64,000 bases of DNA from Moellerella wisconsensis ATCC 35017 (GTDB lineage Bacteria > Pseudomonadota > Gammaproteobacteria > Enterobacterales > Enterobacteriaceae), in contig NZ_LGAA01000018.1 of the NCBI RefSeq assembly GCF_001294465.1, positions 62,001 through 126,000 of the forward strand, read 5' to 3'. Made by a program: the position numbers and the translations under genes. Below are positions 50,916-64,000 of the stretch, in pieces. How positions within the stretch are numbered: position 1 is the stretch's first letter; each line of letters starts with the position of its first letter. The notes beneath the pieces were generated by a model that was not told the DNA's origin, did no database searches, and saw only the letters and a list, made by a program, of their open reading frames with translations.

Positions 50916-52162
50916 TGGCTCGATTGCCGCTTTCTTTACTAACCGCGATACGCTTTAGCCGTGGGCGTCGGCGAGCGGGAATGGTATCGCTCGTATCAAT
51001 TATCTCCACATTAGGGATTGTACTTGGTGTGGCAGTATTGATTATCGGTTTAAGTGCGATGAATGGCTTTGAACGAGAATTAAAAAATCGAGTACTGGCA
51101 GTGGTGCCTCATGGGCAAATTTATGCTGCCAATCCACCGTATCAAAATTGGGATTACGCTTATAAAGCCATCGAAGAAACGCCTGGGGTAGCAGGTGTTA
51201 GCCCGTATATTGGTTTTACCGGTCTCCTAGAACGTGGCGTAAATTTGAAAGCTATTCAAATTATGGGGGTTTCGCTAGAGAATGAGGCTCAAGTTAGTTC
51301 ATTACCTAACTTTGTATTAGATAATGCTTGGCAGCGTTTTCAGCCCGGAAAGCAACAGATTATTTTAGGCAGTGGTGTTGCGAATGCACTGAATGTCCAC
51401 GTTGGGGATTGGGTGACCATCATGATCCCTAATACTGACGCCAGCTTGAAGATTCAACAACCGAAACGTATTCGGGTACAGGTTGAAGGTGTTTTTAAAC
51501 TGAGCGGTTTGCTTGATCATCAATTGGCGCTAATTCCATTGCAAGATGCGCAAAAATATCTTGATTATGGTGAGGGAATTAGTGGATTTGAAATTAAAGC
51601 CACCGATGTATTTAATGCCGAACAAATAGTCTACGATGCCGGCATGCGTACGATGCACCATGTGGTGATTAAGAGCTGGATAGGTGATTATGGCTATATG
51701 TATAACGATATCCAAATGGTACGCAGTATTATGTACTTAGCTATGATTTTAGTTATTGGCGTGGCTTGTTTTAATATTGTTTCTACGCTGGTGATGGCGG
51801 TAAAAGACAAAAGTACCGATATCGCAGTACTGCGCACGCTAGGGGCTAAAGATAGACAAATTCGCGCGATCTTTTTGTGGTATGGCTTGCTAAGTGGGCT
51901 GGTGGGGTCACTAATTGGTGCATTGCTTGGATGTATTGTCTCATTGAATCTCACCACGATAATCAGTGGATTAGAATTTATGATTGGTCATCCTATTCTA
52001 TCCGGAGATGTGTATTTTATTGATTTTATGCCGTCAGAATTAAATGCAATGGATGTAGTTTATGTTTTATGCACCACAGTGATCCTCAGCTTATTAGCTA
52101 GCTGGTATCCTGCAAGGCGAGCAACAAAATTAGATCCTGCACGCATTTTAAGTGGGCAATAG
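50915..52162 (+). CDS. lolE: Lipoprotein-releasing ABC permease LolE
   Basis: Second membrane subunit of LolCDE, 415 aa, homologous to LolC and binding the lipoprotein. Same topology: first helix near residues 25-45, periplasmic domain, three C-terminal helices ending in [17 protein letters not shown]. The TAATG overlap with lolD signals coupling. No terminator hairpin follows clearly. Confidence 0.95.
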   Translation: MARLPLSLLTAIRFSRGRRRAGMVSLVSIISTLGIVLGVAVLIIGLSAMNGFERELKNRVLAVVPHGQIYAANPPYQNWDYAYKAIEETPGVAGVSPYIGFTGLLERGVNLKAIQIMGVSLENEAQVSSLPNFVLDNAWQRFQPGKQQIILGSGVANALNVHVGDWVTIMIPNTDASLKIQQPKRIRVQVEGVFKLSGLLDHQLALIPLQDAQKYLDYGEGISGFEIKATDVFNAEQIVYDAGMRTMHHVVIKSWIGDYGYMYNDIQMVRSIMYLAMILVIGVACFNIVSTLVMAVKDKSTDIAVLRTLGAKDRQIRAIFLWYGLLSGLVGSLIGALLGCIVSLNLTTIISGLEFMIGHPILSGDVYFIDFMPSELNAMDVVYVLCTTVILSLLASWYPARRATKLDPARILSGQ

Positions 52163-52508
52163 CAGCGAATAACATTTAAATGCTATTAAATTCGCCGATA
52201 ACAGTGAAGCTTGTTTTAGGCTGATAATCGATAAAAACCGGCAATAATTGGATGTGATGGTACCAAAAATTACGGGTTATTGACCGGTGAAATAAAAATA
52301 TGCCGCAAAATAAAATGAAATGTACTAACATGATCGGCAATATTTGGAGTTATGGTTTAATTTAAACTCTAATCTAATTATGATAGTTTAAGCTTGATAA
52401 TTAGTTAGTTTAGAATTTTTGCTCGGTAGATCTTAAACAAACGCGCTTCGATGTTAAGCTCGGTGAGTTAGCTGTTGCGCGAATGAATAAACACAAGGAA
52501 GCAATGTC
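52163..52508. other. lolE-cobB intergenic region
   Basis: A 346-bp A+T-rich gap with no gene or strong hairpin. The right end gives an AAGGAAG ribosome site for cobB. Confidence 0.6.
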
Positions 52509-53378
52509 ATGATGCGTTATCGGCATCGCACGAAGAAGTTCAGAAAAATTAAACATTTACGACGTCAGCGTTCCCGCGGTCGTCTGTTTTATCAAGATTA
52601 CAAATCTACACCAACGACGTTGCCAAAGATTGTAGTTCTAACGGGCGCAGGTATCTCTGCCGAGTCGGGTATCCGCACATTCCGCTCTTCTGATGGCCTA
52701 TGGGAAGAACACCGTGTTGAGGATGTTGCTACTCCAGAAGGCTTTGCCCGTGATCCCCTCTTAGTCCAAAATTTCTATAATGACCGCCGCCGTCAACTCC
52801 AACAACCTGATATACAACCTAATCCAGCCCATTATGCGCTAGCAGAACTTGAAAAAGTGCTGGGCGATAATTTTTTGCTGGTCACTCAAAATATAGATAA
52901 TTTACATGAACAAGCTGGTAATCAGCGAATTATTCATATGCACGGTGAATTATTAAAAGTACGCTGTTGTGGCTCAAATCAAGTTCTATCATGGAAAGGC
53001 GATTTATCGGTGGATGATAAATGCCATTGCTGCCAGTTCCCTCAGCCTCTGCGCCCCCATGTTGTCTGGTTCGGCGAAATGCCTCTTGGTATGGATCAGA
53101 TTTATCACGCTTTGGAACAAGCCGATATATTTATTGCGATTGGGACATCGGGACATGTATATCCTGCGGCAGGATTCGTCCACGAAGCCAAGCTCAATGG
53201 TGCGCATACGGTAGAGTTAAATCTTGAACCTAGTCAAGTTGAAAGCCAATTTGATGAGAAACATTATGGACTGGCAAGCCAGTTAGTTGATGATTATGTT
53301 GAGGTTCTATTACGTGCGGTGCAAGCATCAGCCAAGCAAGATCATGATGTTAAGGTAGCCAGAGTCGATTTGCTTTAA
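52509..53378 (+). CDS. cobB: NAD-dependent sirtuin deacylase CobB
   Basis: Sirtuin that removes acetyl and succinyl groups from lysines, including acetyl-CoA synthetase. 289 aa, the long isoform with an Arg/Lys-rich N-terminal extension (~1-35). [26 protein letters not shown] with catalytic His in MHG, four zinc Cys (CC... CHCC) and [17 protein letters not shown] are seen. A start codon internal to the frame could yield the short isoform, as in E. coli. Confidence 0.95.
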   Translation: MMRYRHRTKKFRKIKHLRRQRSRGRLFYQDYKSTPTTLPKIVVLTGAGISAESGIRTFRSSDGLWEEHRVEDVATPEGFARDPLLVQNFYNDRRRQLQQPDIQPNPAHYALAELEKVLGDNFLLVTQNIDNLHEQAGNQRIIHMHGELLKVRCCGSNQVLSWKGDLSVDDKCHCCQFPQPLRPHVVWFGEMPLGMDQIYHALEQADIFIAIGTSGHVYPAAGFVHEAKLNGAHTVELNLEPSQVESQFDEKHYGLASQLVDDYVEVLLRAVQASAKQDHDVKVARVDLL

Positions 53379-53628
53379 TAGATTGAAATCATCTTTACTT
53401 TAGCTCTCGCGATAACTAAATAATTCGATGGGGATAATTATTCCTGTCGAATAATGGTTTATATCGAACTGATTATGCATATTAATCCCTTCATTATCTG
53501 TAATTTCTGCTAATTAACCTCATTTCGCCATTTTTTGTCACCTTTCGCTACAAATCTGATTTGACGCAATATCTGATAATAGACTTTCCCCATAATAGGT
53601 GAAGATAAAAATATTAAGGGGAAGGAGA

Positions 53629-54870
53629 ATGGATAGATTATTGGAACGTTTCTTTGATTATGTATCATTTGATACACAATCAAAACCTTCCGCAAAAACA
53701 GTACCGAGCAGTAACGGGCAGCTTAAATTGGCTCGTGCATTGGTCAATGAATTAACCGAGTTAGGTTTTGCGGATGTTACATTATCAGAACATGGCTGTG
53801 TAATGGCAACATTACCGGCTAATACTGATTGGCCAGTCCCTATTATTGGTTTTATTTCCCATTTAGATACCTCGCCAGATATGTCGGGGAAAAATGTTAA
53901 ACCACAAATTTTAGAAGATTATCGTGGCGGTGATATCGCGTTAGGTATTGGGGATGAAGTCCTTTCGCCAGTAATGTTCCCCGTATTGCACCAAATGATT
54001 GGTAAGACATTGATAACCACTGATGGTAAAACTTTGCTTGGCGCAGACGATAAAGCCGGTATCGCTGAAATTATTACCGCAATGTTACGTTTAAAACATC
54101 AAAATATTCCTCACGGAAAAATTCGTATCGCTTTTACCCCAGATGAAGAGATTGGGCGGGGAGCTCATCATATCGATCTAAAAACTTTCGATGCTAAATG
54201 GGCTTATACGGTAGATGGTGGTGGGGTTGGTGAATTACAGTATGAAAACTTTAATGCGGCCAATGTCACGATAAAAATAGTTGGAAATAATGTGCATCCA
54301 GGTAGCGCTAAAGGCGTGATGGTAAATGCATTATCATTAGCGACACGTATTCATAGTGAGCTACCTCCAGAGGAAACCCCTGAAAATACCGAGGGCTATC
54401 AAGGTTTTTATCATTTGAATTGTATTAAGGGGACGGTAGAAAAAGCCGAGATGCATTATATTATTCGCGATTTTGATACTTCTGGTTTTGAAAATCGTAA
54501 ACGTAATATGATCAGTATCGCAGAAAAAGTAGGTAAAGGGCTACACCCGAGCTGCTATATTGAACTCACTATCGATGACTCTTATTACAATATGCATAAG
54601 GCAGTGATGAAATCGCCTTATGTGGTTGATATTGCACGTCAAGCGATGGAGGATTGCAATATTACGCCCATTATTGAGCCGATCCGTGGGGGGACCGATG
54701 GAGCGCAGCTTTCATATCGGGGCTTACCTTGCCCAAATATATTTACTGGGGGATATAATTTCCATAGTAAACATGAATTTATTTCTTTAGAAGGTATGGA
54801 ACAGGCGGTAAGTGTCATTATGCGGATTGCTGAATTAACTGCATTGAGTGCTAAAAAACTGATTAAATAA
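53629..54870 (+). CDS. pepT: Peptidase T (tripeptidase)
   Basis: Zinc aminotripeptidase of the M20B family, 413 aa. ATG 53629 follows GAAGGAG and gives the conserved [18 protein letters not shown]. Metal and catalytic residues lie in [35 protein letters not shown] and [10 protein letters not shown]. In E. coli and Salmonella, the gene is FNR-dependent. Here a strong terminator follows. Confidence 0.95.
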   Translation: MDRLLERFFDYVSFDTQSKPSAKTVPSSNGQLKLARALVNELTELGFADVTLSEHGCVMATLPANTDWPVPIIGFISHLDTSPDMSGKNVKPQILEDYRGGDIALGIGDEVLSPVMFPVLHQMIGKTLITTDGKTLLGADDKAGIAEIITAMLRLKHQNIPHGKIRIAFTPDEEIGRGAHHIDLKTFDAKWAYTVDGGGVGELQYENFNAANVTIKIVGNNVHPGSAKGVMVNALSLATRIHSELPPEETPENTEGYQGFYHLNCIKGTVEKAEMHYIIRDFDTSGFENRKRNMISIAEKVGKGLHPSCYIELTIDDSYYNMHKAVMKSPYVVDIARQAMEDCNITPIIEPIRGGTDGAQLSYRGLPCPNIFTGGYNFHSKHEFISLEGMEQAVSVIMRIAELTALSAKKLIK

Positions 54871-54896
54871 CTCTTGATCTATTCTCTCTTTTTATT

Positions 54897-54933
54897 AACC
54901 CAGTCACAGAAATAATTCGTGGCTGGGTTTTTT
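54897..54933 (+). terminator. Terminator of pepT
   Basis: AACCCAGTCAC (54897-54907) pairs with GTGGCTGGGTT (54919-54929), one T-G pair, then TTTT. Strong. Confidence 0.88.
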
Positions 54934-55044
54934 ATGGCATTGGCTCACTTAAGTCGTATCAGCGTGTTAAATATAAAGTTATCTGTTTTGCGTTGTGGTT
55001 GGTCGAATGCAAGAGTAATACCAAGAAAACACCTTTCCGTTACC

Positions 55045-55070
55045 ATATAGAAGTTCAATATAGAAGTTCA
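55045..55070. repeat. Tandem duplication of 13 bp
   Basis: ATATAGAAGTTCA occurs twice without a gap (55045-55057 and 55058-55070) in non-coding DNA between pepT and roxA. Confidence 0.85.
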
Positions 55071-55264
55071 AGATAATAGAGGTAATATAACGAAGGGAAG
55101 ATATTTATGGGGCATTAAAAACAAAAAGCGTAGCGCATATAAAATAGCCGTGTAAATTTCGTATCGTTAAGTCTTTTAAATTTTATAGATTATTTAAACG
55201 GCAAACGTCGCTTAATAACATTTGAAAAACATAGGAATATAAAATACAAATATTAGCAATAGAA

Positions 55265-55287
55265 AACCACCCAATAGACGGGTGGTT
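55265..55287 (-). terminator. Terminator of roxA
   Basis: AACCACCC (55265-55272) pairs with GGGTGGTT (55280-55287); on the minus strand it ends in TTTTC. About 70 bp beyond the roxA stop. Confidence 0.85.
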
Positions 55288-55358
55288 ATATTTTAAATTA
55301 TCTATTATTCAATAGATTAACTGCCTAATTGATTTATAGCTGAACTCATCGCTAGCAA

Positions 55359-56483
55359 TTAATCATCAAAATACCAGTAGCCATTATTGACAAGCTCGGT
55401 GAGCAGAGCAATAAAATTAACATCATCAATGGCGTCACCCAGTAATTCGGCGGTAACCGCTTGGTGACGGCATAAGCTGTCTGCGGCGTGGTAGCACTCG
55501 GTAGCTAATTGTTCACCATTTACAAAGAAATGATCACCAACGCGTAGGGCGCGTAATCCATTGAGGCGATACAGTGTCTCTTGCTGTGATTTCAGCAGCT
55601 CATACACTTCTTCTGGTTTATATTCCGGTTCTGGCGGCGCGATATCCAGCTCATGGCGTGATTGAGAGATAAATGTCCCTAACCATTTTCGGAATATTTC
55701 AGGTTCACTAATCATCGACTCCATCATTTCGCGCAGTTTAATTTGCTCGCCTTGTAAAATTTCAGCCGGATTATCTCGGAATGAAAGGTCTGGGTCGCTA
55801 TAACGATAGCTACCTAACTCATTGGCAATTAAATAATCAGCAAAACTGCTTAGTAACTCGCGTGAATTAGGGGCTCTGAATCCAACGGAGTAGTTGAGCG
55901 AAGGTTCAATTGCATAGCCTTCATGTGGAAATCCAGGCGGAATATACAGGATATCACCGGGTTCCATTTCTTCATCAATGATGGCGTCAAAGGGCTGGAC
56001 CTGCAATAAATCAGGATGTGGGCAATGTTGTTTCATTGGGACTTTTTCACCAACGCGCCATTGTCTACGGCCTACACCTTGAATAATAAACACATCATAT
56101 TGATCTAAATGAGGGCCGACGCCACCGCCAGGCACTGAATAGGAGACCATCAAGTCATCCATACGCCAGTCTGATAAAACTCTGAACGGTTTCATTAATG
56201 CCGCAGAAGGATGATGCCAATGATCAACAGCTTGAACTAAAATTGACCAGTTTTCTTCGCCAAGATGGTCATAACGTTCAAATGGACCGTGTGAAACTTG
56301 CCAGTTACCGGCTTTATTACTAACAAGGCGGCTATCTACTTCCTCTTCCATTGCCAGCCCTGCAAGTTCATCAGGCGAGAGCGGATCAATAAAATCAGAG
56401 AATCCATTTTTAATTAATAGGGGGCGTTTTTGCCAATGGCTGTCGAGGAACGATTGCCAGTCAAGATTGAGTTTATAATCCAT
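55359..56483 (-). CDS. roxA: Ribosomal protein L16 arginine hydroxylase RoxA
   Basis: 2-oxoglutarate/Fe(II) oxygenase of the JmjC fold (YcfD) that hydroxylates Arg81 of L16. 374 aa. The iron-binding facial triad appears in HLDQYD (His and Asp near 125-127) and the distal His in PPGFPHEGYAIE. DSHWQKRPLLI near the start and a winged-helix C-terminal dimerisation region are typical. It lies with phoPQ on the minus strand, as in E. coli. Confidence 0.94.
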   Translation of the reverse strand: MDYKLNLDWQSFLDSHWQKRPLLIKNGFSDFIDPLSPDELAGLAMEEEVDSRLVSNKAGNWQVSHGPFERYDHLGEENWSILVQAVDHWHHPSAALMKPFRVLSDWRMDDLMVSYSVPGGGVGPHLDQYDVFIIQGVGRRQWRVGEKVPMKQHCPHPDLLQVQPFDAIIDEEMEPGDILYIPPGFPHEGYAIEPSLNYSVGFRAPNSRELLSSFADYLIANELGSYRYSDPDLSFRDNPAEILQGEQIKLREMMESMISEPEIFRKWLGTFISQSRHELDIAPPEPEYKPEEVYELLKSQQETLYRLNGLRALRVGDHFFVNGEQLATECYHAADSLCRHQAVTAELLGDAIDDVNFIALLTELVNNGYWYFDD

Positions 56484-56573
56484 CTTTCTGTCCTGAGTTA
56501 ATGGTATCTACAGCTATAGTATACCCGAATATTGGCGATAAACAGGAACATAAAGTTCTTTCGTGATCTGCAA

Positions 56574-58034
56574 TTAATTATCATCAATCACCGATTGTTG
56601 ACGAAAAATAACCACTAACTGTGCGCCGCCCAATGGACTATCATTAATTTGGATTTCACCATCATATTGGTCAATAATTTCCGAGGCGATGGAAAGCCCT
56701 AGGCCTTGACCGGGACGCATGGTATCAACACGCTGACCTCGCATAAAAATAACATCACGCTTACTCTCTGGTACGCCGGGACCATCATCGTCAACAATAA
56801 TTGCTAAACTGTCGTTATTGACACGCGCGGTGACTTCGACAAATTCTAAACAATATTTGCAGGCATTCTCTAAAATATTGCCCATCACCTCCATAAAATC
56901 ATTTGGCTGGCCTAACCAAGTAATTTCTGGGGAGATATCTAAAGTAATGACGACATCTTTACGTTGATACACTTTATGCAGCGCGCTGATTAAGCTGTCG
57001 AGTAAAACCGACACTGAAGTTAATTCACGTAGCATCATATTGTTATCGCTGCTACGCATGGTGGCACGATGCAGATAATAACCGATTTGTTGCGATATTC
57101 GGCCAATTTGCTCAATCATGATCGGTTCTGCTTGCTCGATTGTCATCTGTTTACCTGAGCGTAGTGAACGGAGTGTAGACTGCAAAACGGCTAGAGGCGT
57201 TTTCAAACTGTGGGTTAAATCAGACAAAGTGGTGCGATATTTACTATTACGCTTGCGTTCATTACTCAAGAGTGCATTTAAATTGCGCACTAATCCCCGT
57301 AACTCAGCCGGGGGATTCTCATCCAGAGTTTCTCTTTCACCTTTTTCTAAGCCACTTATTTGAGTAATTAATAACTTAATTGGCCGTAAACTCCAATAAG
57401 CAGCAAGCCAAAGCAAAGGGATCACTAAAATAAGATTAGCTAATAACACATATCCAAACCATTCCCAAACTAAATCTGTTTTTTGTAAATCTTGGGGAAG
57501 AGGGTCAATAACCACAATTTTTAAGGCAGGTAAATGATCTGTTTTAGCATATTGATTTACGGAGAGAGAATGGATTAAAGGCTCATCATCCTCGTCTAGT
57601 TCATCAAGCTGTTGATGATAATTCGGTGAATCTTTTAATAATTCGCGGGTGGTAGATAAATCAGTCTCTAGCTCATGTAATCCCTCAGTGGCGAGCCATT
57701 TTTTCGAGATCATCTTTTCAACTACGGGTAATTGACGCTGACGCCAAATAATCTGATCGTGATCATCATAGATTATTACCAAAGAGGGGGCATTTAAGAT
57801 GAAATTGGGAGGGACACGGATATCTAACCGGTTATTACTCCATTGTGCCAAACTGTAAAATAGATTACTTTGACTCCGCAGCAAAGTATAGTTTGTCTTA
57901 TCAAAACTGACTAAATAGCCTAATATCGCGACCACGCCATAAGATAGCGTGAGCGATAATATTACGGCGGCGGTGGCTAGCAGAAATCGTGCGCGTAATG
58001 ACAGTGGTTTTAAGCTGAATTTCTTGATGTTCAT
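56574..58034 (-). CDS. phoQ: Sensor histidine kinase PhoQ
   Basis: Membrane sensor of low Mg2+, acid and cationic peptides. 486 aa: TM1 (~15-40), periplasmic PDC sensor domain, TM2 (~195-215), HAMP, then HisKA with phospho-His in LTHSLKTPLAVLQ and the ATPase with NILENACKYC (N box) and DDDGPGVP (G1). The acidic stretch DELDEDDEP near residues 145-153 corresponds to E. coli's Mg2+-bridging cluster, so Mg2+ sensing seems kept. It lies 2 bp after phoP. Confidence 0.96.
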   Translation of the reverse strand: MNIKKFSLKPLSLRARFLLATAAVILSLTLSYGVVAILGYLVSFDKTNYTLLRSQSNLFYSLAQWSNNRLDIRVPPNFILNAPSLVIIYDDHDQIIWRQRQLPVVEKMISKKWLATEGLHELETDLSTTRELLKDSPNYHQQLDELDEDDEPLIHSLSVNQYAKTDHLPALKIVVIDPLPQDLQKTDLVWEWFGYVLLANLILVIPLLWLAAYWSLRPIKLLITQISGLEKGERETLDENPPAELRGLVRNLNALLSNERKRNSKYRTTLSDLTHSLKTPLAVLQSTLRSLRSGKQMTIEQAEPIMIEQIGRISQQIGYYLHRATMRSSDNNMMLRELTSVSVLLDSLISALHKVYQRKDVVITLDISPEITWLGQPNDFMEVMGNILENACKYCLEFVEVTARVNNDSLAIIVDDDGPGVPESKRDVIFMRGQRVDTMRPGQGLGLSIASEIIDQYDGEIQINDSPLGGAQLVVIFRQQSVIDDN

Positions 58035-58036
58035 GG

Positions 58037-58711
58037 TTAGATATTCACATCGAAGCGATAGCCTTGCCCTCTGACTGTAATAATCACTTCATCGGGATAA
58101 TATTGCTGAATTTTTTTACGCAATCGCCCCATTAATACATCGATAGTATGGCTTTCTCGTAATTCAGCATCTGGGTAGAGTTGTCGCATCAATGAATCTT
58201 TACTTACCACTTTGCGATTATTACGCATAAGCGTTTCTATTATAGTATATTCAAAAGCAGTTAATTTGATGTTATGCCCTGCAACAGAGAATTCTTTTCT
58301 TGATAAATCAATGACAAATGAGCCAATCTCTAGCACTTGGGAGGCTAGCCCGCTGTTACGTCTCATGAGTGCTTGCATTCGTGCTACTATCTCTTCTAAT
58401 TGAAAAGGCTTAGTAACATAGTCATCTGCACCACTGTTTAAGGCGGCCACTTTTTCTTGCCAGCTTTCTCGAGCTGTGAGCACTAATACGGGTAATTTCA
58501 CCTGATTAGCACGCCAACGGCGTAGCATCGATAGTCCATCTTCGCCGGGTAGCCCAAGGTCAACAATGGCGATATCTGGCTGACTTTCGAGTAAAAAGTA
58601 ATCAGCTTCTTTTGCATCCTCTGCGGCATCAACTTGATGGCCAAATTCTTTCAGTTGCACGGTTAAATGATGGCGAAGTAGTGAATTGTCTTCGACGATT
58701 AAAATACGCAT
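58037..58711 (-). CDS. phoP: Response regulator PhoP
   Basis: OmpR-family regulator, 224 aa, paired with PhoQ. Phosphoacceptor Asp51 in VDLGLPG, acidic pocket VEDN, Thr in LTARES and Lys in VTKPFQ are present; the C-terminal winged helix ends in [11 protein letters not shown] weak PhoP-box-like GTTAA-N5-TATTA pattern occurs upstream but I do not rely on it. Confidence 0.97.
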   Translation of the reverse strand: MRILIVEDNSLLRHHLTVQLKEFGHQVDAAEDAKEADYFLLESQPDIAIVDLGLPGEDGLSMLRRWRANQVKLPVLVLTARESWQEKVAALNSGADDYVTKPFQLEEIVARMQALMRRNSGLASQVLEIGSFVIDLSRKEFSVAGHNIKLTAFEYTIIETLMRNNRKVVSKDSLMRQLYPDAELRESHTIDVLMGRLRKKIQQYYPDEVIITVRGQGYRFDVNI

Positions 58712-58939
58712 CTAAACCCTCGTTATTTGGCACGAAACGTGACTAATTAAAAATATTAGCTATCAATAGTAGATTGAATAGTTACGTTTAGAAAGGGTAA
58801 TTTTACTGTAGAAATACTTAATAAATGATTAACGATAAGCAGATAAAATACGGGATAGCCAATTATTAGAAGATAATATGAATGAATAGCGTGAGTGAGA
58901 AATAAGATGCGTAAAATTCATATAATTACCCGCATGATT

Positions 58940-58973
58940 AATCGCCGCAGCTATTTGAATAGCGACGGCGATT
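58940..58973. terminator. Long hairpin after purB without a clear T-run
   Basis: AATCGCCG, then GCTATT, pair with AATAGC and CGGCGATT (58940-58973), 14 bp with a small internal loop and a 2-base turn. Neither strand is followed by a T-run, so it may be a transcript-stabilising 3' end rather than a classic terminator. Confidence 0.5.
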
Positions 58974-58979
58974 AAACAA

Positions 58980-60999
<2,020 letters not shown>

Positions 61000-61001
61000 G
61001 A

Positions 61002-62177
<1,176 letters not shown>

Positions 62178-62215
62178 TTAGACTATACCAAAGGTGCATA
62201 TTTATATTTTGGGTG

Positions 62216-62671
62216 CTATATTTGTGCAAAGTTATCGCCAAACACAGAAATAACCTCTAATGGCAGAGGATTATTTTGTAAAAAACAATGGATACTTTCT
62301 GCCACCAACGGTGAACGCAAACAGTCACTGGTTAGAATACGCTCGGCAGATACCCAATGACAGCAACTAATATCATTGTCTTGAGGTGTCGTTGGGCAAA
62401 TATCATCTAGCTCAAGTGCGAATAGAAAGCGAATAAACGGTGTGTTATCCGGAGCTATCCATTGATGGATCCGCAGTAATTGCTGAGGCCGGGCACGGAT
62501 CCCCGTTTCTTCAAATAGCTCTCTTTCAGCGGCAGCAATAACGCTTTCATCAGCCTCTAAATGACCCGCGGGTTGGTTCCACGTAGGTTTACCATTAATC
62601 CATTCTTCAACTACTAGAAATTGTGCTTTAGCATGAACAACGGTAGCGACAGTTACATGGGGTTTAAACAT
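62216..62671 (-). CDS. nudJ: Nudix phosphatase NudJ
   Basis: Nudix hydrolase that removes phosphate from nucleoside di/triphosphates and from HMP-PP (a thiamine precursor) in E. coli. 151 aa from ATG 62671, giving [13 protein letters not shown] as in YmfB/NudJ. The box [23 protein letters not shown] is complete. An upstream extension is an artefact of rluE overlap; the true start overlaps rluE by 8 bp, suggesting a two-gene unit. Confidence 0.94.
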   Translation of the reverse strand: MFKPHVTVATVVHAKAQFLVVEEWINGKPTWNQPAGHLEADESVIAAAERELFEETGIRARPQQLLRIHQWIAPDNTPFIRFLFALELDDICPTTPQDNDISCCHWVSAERILTSDCLRSPLVAESIHCFLQNNPLPLEVISVFGDNFAQI

Positions 62672-63347
62672 TTTGGATCTCCTTCCATTTACCGATAGCA
62701 ATATTCTCAAGCGTATATTCGCCAACTTGATAACGAATTAAACGTAATGTCGGGAAACCAATATGAGCTGTCATACGTCTAACTTGACGATTACGTCCTT
62801 CATATAATGTGATTTTTAACCAACTGGTCGGAATAAGCTTACGCTCGCGGATAGGCGGATTGCGCTGCCATAACCATTCAGGTTGTTCGACAATTTCAAT
62901 ACCTGCTGGGCGTGTTGGCCCATCATTTAAAATTAATCCTTGGCGAAATTTAGCCAATGCGGCTTCATCAGGTATCCCTTCGACTTGGGCAAAATAGATT
63001 TTTGCGACTTTACTTTTGGGCTGAGTTAATTGTGCTTGAAGTTTGCCATCATTGGTTAAAATTAATAAACCTTCACTGTCTCTATCTAAACGACCTGCGG
63101 CGTAGACACCCGAATAAGAAATATAGTTTTTTAAGGTTGTGCGCCCTTGATCATCGGTAAATTGAGGTAATACATCAAATGGTTTATTAAAAATGATCAG
63201 TTTGCGTGGGCCTTCAAGTTTAGGTTTTTGCTCACGGGCGGGGTGTTGATTAGATGAACTGTGTTTAGACGCGGATTTATGAGTTGATTTGCTGCTAAAT
63301 TTATGGGTGTGTTTATTATTTTTTGTAATGCGTTTAGGTGTGGTCAT
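62664..63347 (-). CDS. rluE: 23S rRNA pseudouridine-2457 synthase RluE
   Basis: RsuA-family pseudouridine synthase of U2457, 227 aa. A Lys/His/Ser-rich N-terminal tail (~1-45) precedes the catalytic domain with [34 protein letters not shown] (catalytic Asp near 102) and [10 protein letters not shown]. The N-terminal S4 domain seen in RsuA is missing, as in E. coli RluE. Confidence 0.94.
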   Translation of the reverse strand: MTTPKRITKNNKHTHKFSSKSTHKSASKHSSSNQHPAREQKPKLEGPRKLIIFNKPFDVLPQFTDDQGRTTLKNYISYSGVYAAGRLDRDSEGLLILTNDGKLQAQLTQPKSKVAKIYFAQVEGIPDEAALAKFRQGLILNDGPTRPAGIEIVEQPEWLWQRNPPIRERKLIPTSWLKITLYEGRNRQVRRMTAHIGFPTLRLIRYQVGEYTLENIAIGKWKEIQNV

Positions 63348-64000
63348 GTCCGCTCATTAATTAGAATTTATAGGGAGTGTGTTATTACTACTTTATCAAT
63401 TATTGATTTGCCTGGGATTATTATATGCACTATACGGATATGGACTATACACAAATTACATATAGAAACGATATTCGTACGTATGATTCGTAGGTATTTG
63501 GCACGAATGCTGCGAGTTTCCCAGAAATACTGCTTAGAAGCTAACAATTGTATTTTAGTTTTAGGTTAAGGTACAGGCAGAAAATTTCAATAAAAAACAG
63601 TAGCAAGTTAGATGTATTAAACACGGTGTATTACCGTATGTTATCACGTGAGATAGGGTTAAACATTTTCTTTTTATTACAAAAATTTTACATTAACAGT
63701 CAAATACAGTACTCATTTAAGGTCATTGATACCCGATTAAAAGAATAAAACCAATAGCGATTAGGAGTTCACGTCGATTATATTTTTTGGGGGGAATATT
63801 TATACTTGAACAGTATAGTTAAGACTGAGATTAAACGGTCACTACGGCCACTACTTTTACAGTCTCTATTTTTAATTCTATATTAATACAGTAATCAAAA
63901 TAAAAATATACTTATTAATAAATTAACAATCAAATATTATAAATTAATTTTAGTTATTTTTGGGTTAATAGGATAATGGGTTTTCAATGATAAAGTGATA
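63348..64000. other. Gene-free A+T-rich right end
   Basis: No ORF here has a ribosome site or recognisable product. The last 200 bases are almost all A and T. In E. coli icd lies divergently beyond rluE, so this may be the start of its control region. No hairpin or repeat stands out. Confidence 0.6.

Larger units (their letters stand above)
54871..55358. other. pepT-roxA intergenic region
   Basis: A 488-bp gap between convergent genes with a terminator at each end. Its middle is A+T-rich and includes a perfect 13-bp tandem duplication (55045-55070). No ORF is supported. Confidence 0.65.

Noticed and set aside
52401-52480. tRNA-like stretch before cobB
   Set aside because: No cloverleaf pairing or T-loop GTTCGANTC motif could be found.
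58712-58979. PhoP box upstream of phoP
   Set aside because: A GTTAA-N5-TATTA pattern exists but it is too far from GTTTA-N5-GTTTA to claim.
63303-63748. Small ORFs at the right end
   Set aside because: A+T-rich frames with no ribosome site or conserved start; the first overlaps rluE on the other strand.

Overview
The window reads as one chromosomal segment of a member of the Enterobacterales. Almost every protein can be aligned from memory to an Escherichia coli orthologue, and several gene orders match E. coli blocks. The DNA is clearly richer in A+T than E. coli (judged by eye, not computed). A short UmoD/YcfJ-like protein lies beside ndh, a PlaP-type putrescine importer is present, and base composition is low in G+C. 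Together these favour the Proteus/Providencia/Moellerella/Morganella side of the order, but this is an inference and the genus is not settled. I see no rRNA, tRNA, CRISPR array, insertion sequence or prophage.

Layout. (1) 200-6,900: a Nudix hydrolase; fruK without fruB or fruA; nfo; yeiH; the LysR gene yeiE; and lysP. (2) 7,100-12,800: an iron-type ABC importer (binding protein, permease, ATPase) with a TonB-dependent receptor, preceded by a good Fur-box match. (3) 12,900-21,600: a possible short terminated RNA; a 70-codon leader frame that runs into plaP; dld; sbcB; a CscB-like sugar symporter behind two 14-bp palindromic operators and a CRP-like site; tmaR; and a small oxidoreductase. (4) 21,800-28,000: rne, rluC and yceF, with rne and rluC divergent. 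(5) 28,000-42,400: yceD-rpmF-plsX-fabH-fabD-fabG-acpP-fabF-pabC-mltG-tmk-holB-tatD-hinT-ycfL-lpoB-thiK-nagZ, the conserved fatty-acid, envelope and replication block. (6) 42,700-54,900: ndh behind a perfect FNR palindrome, the UmoD-like gene, mfd (minus strand), lolCDE, cobB and pepT. (7) 55,300-63,400, minus strand: roxA, phoPQ, purB-hflD-mnmA and rluE-nudJ. The last 650 bases are A+T-rich and hold no gene that I can support.

How the genes work together: the fab block, plsX and acpP make acyl-ACP and start phospholipid synthesis; mltG, lpoB and nagZ act on peptidoglycan; lolCDE exports lipoproteins; rne, rluC, rluE, mnmA and rpmF serve RNA and the ribosome; phoPQ senses magnesium and cationic peptides; ndh and dld feed electrons to quinone. 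The accessory interest lies in transport (iron, putrescine, lysine, oligosaccharide) and in control regions. The observations most worth a second look are the plaP leader, the orphan symporter with paired operators, the fruK remnant, the almost leaderless yceD promoter, the reduced YcfJ-like protein, and a 15-bp minisatellite inside rne. I did not find a convincing wholly new multigene system.
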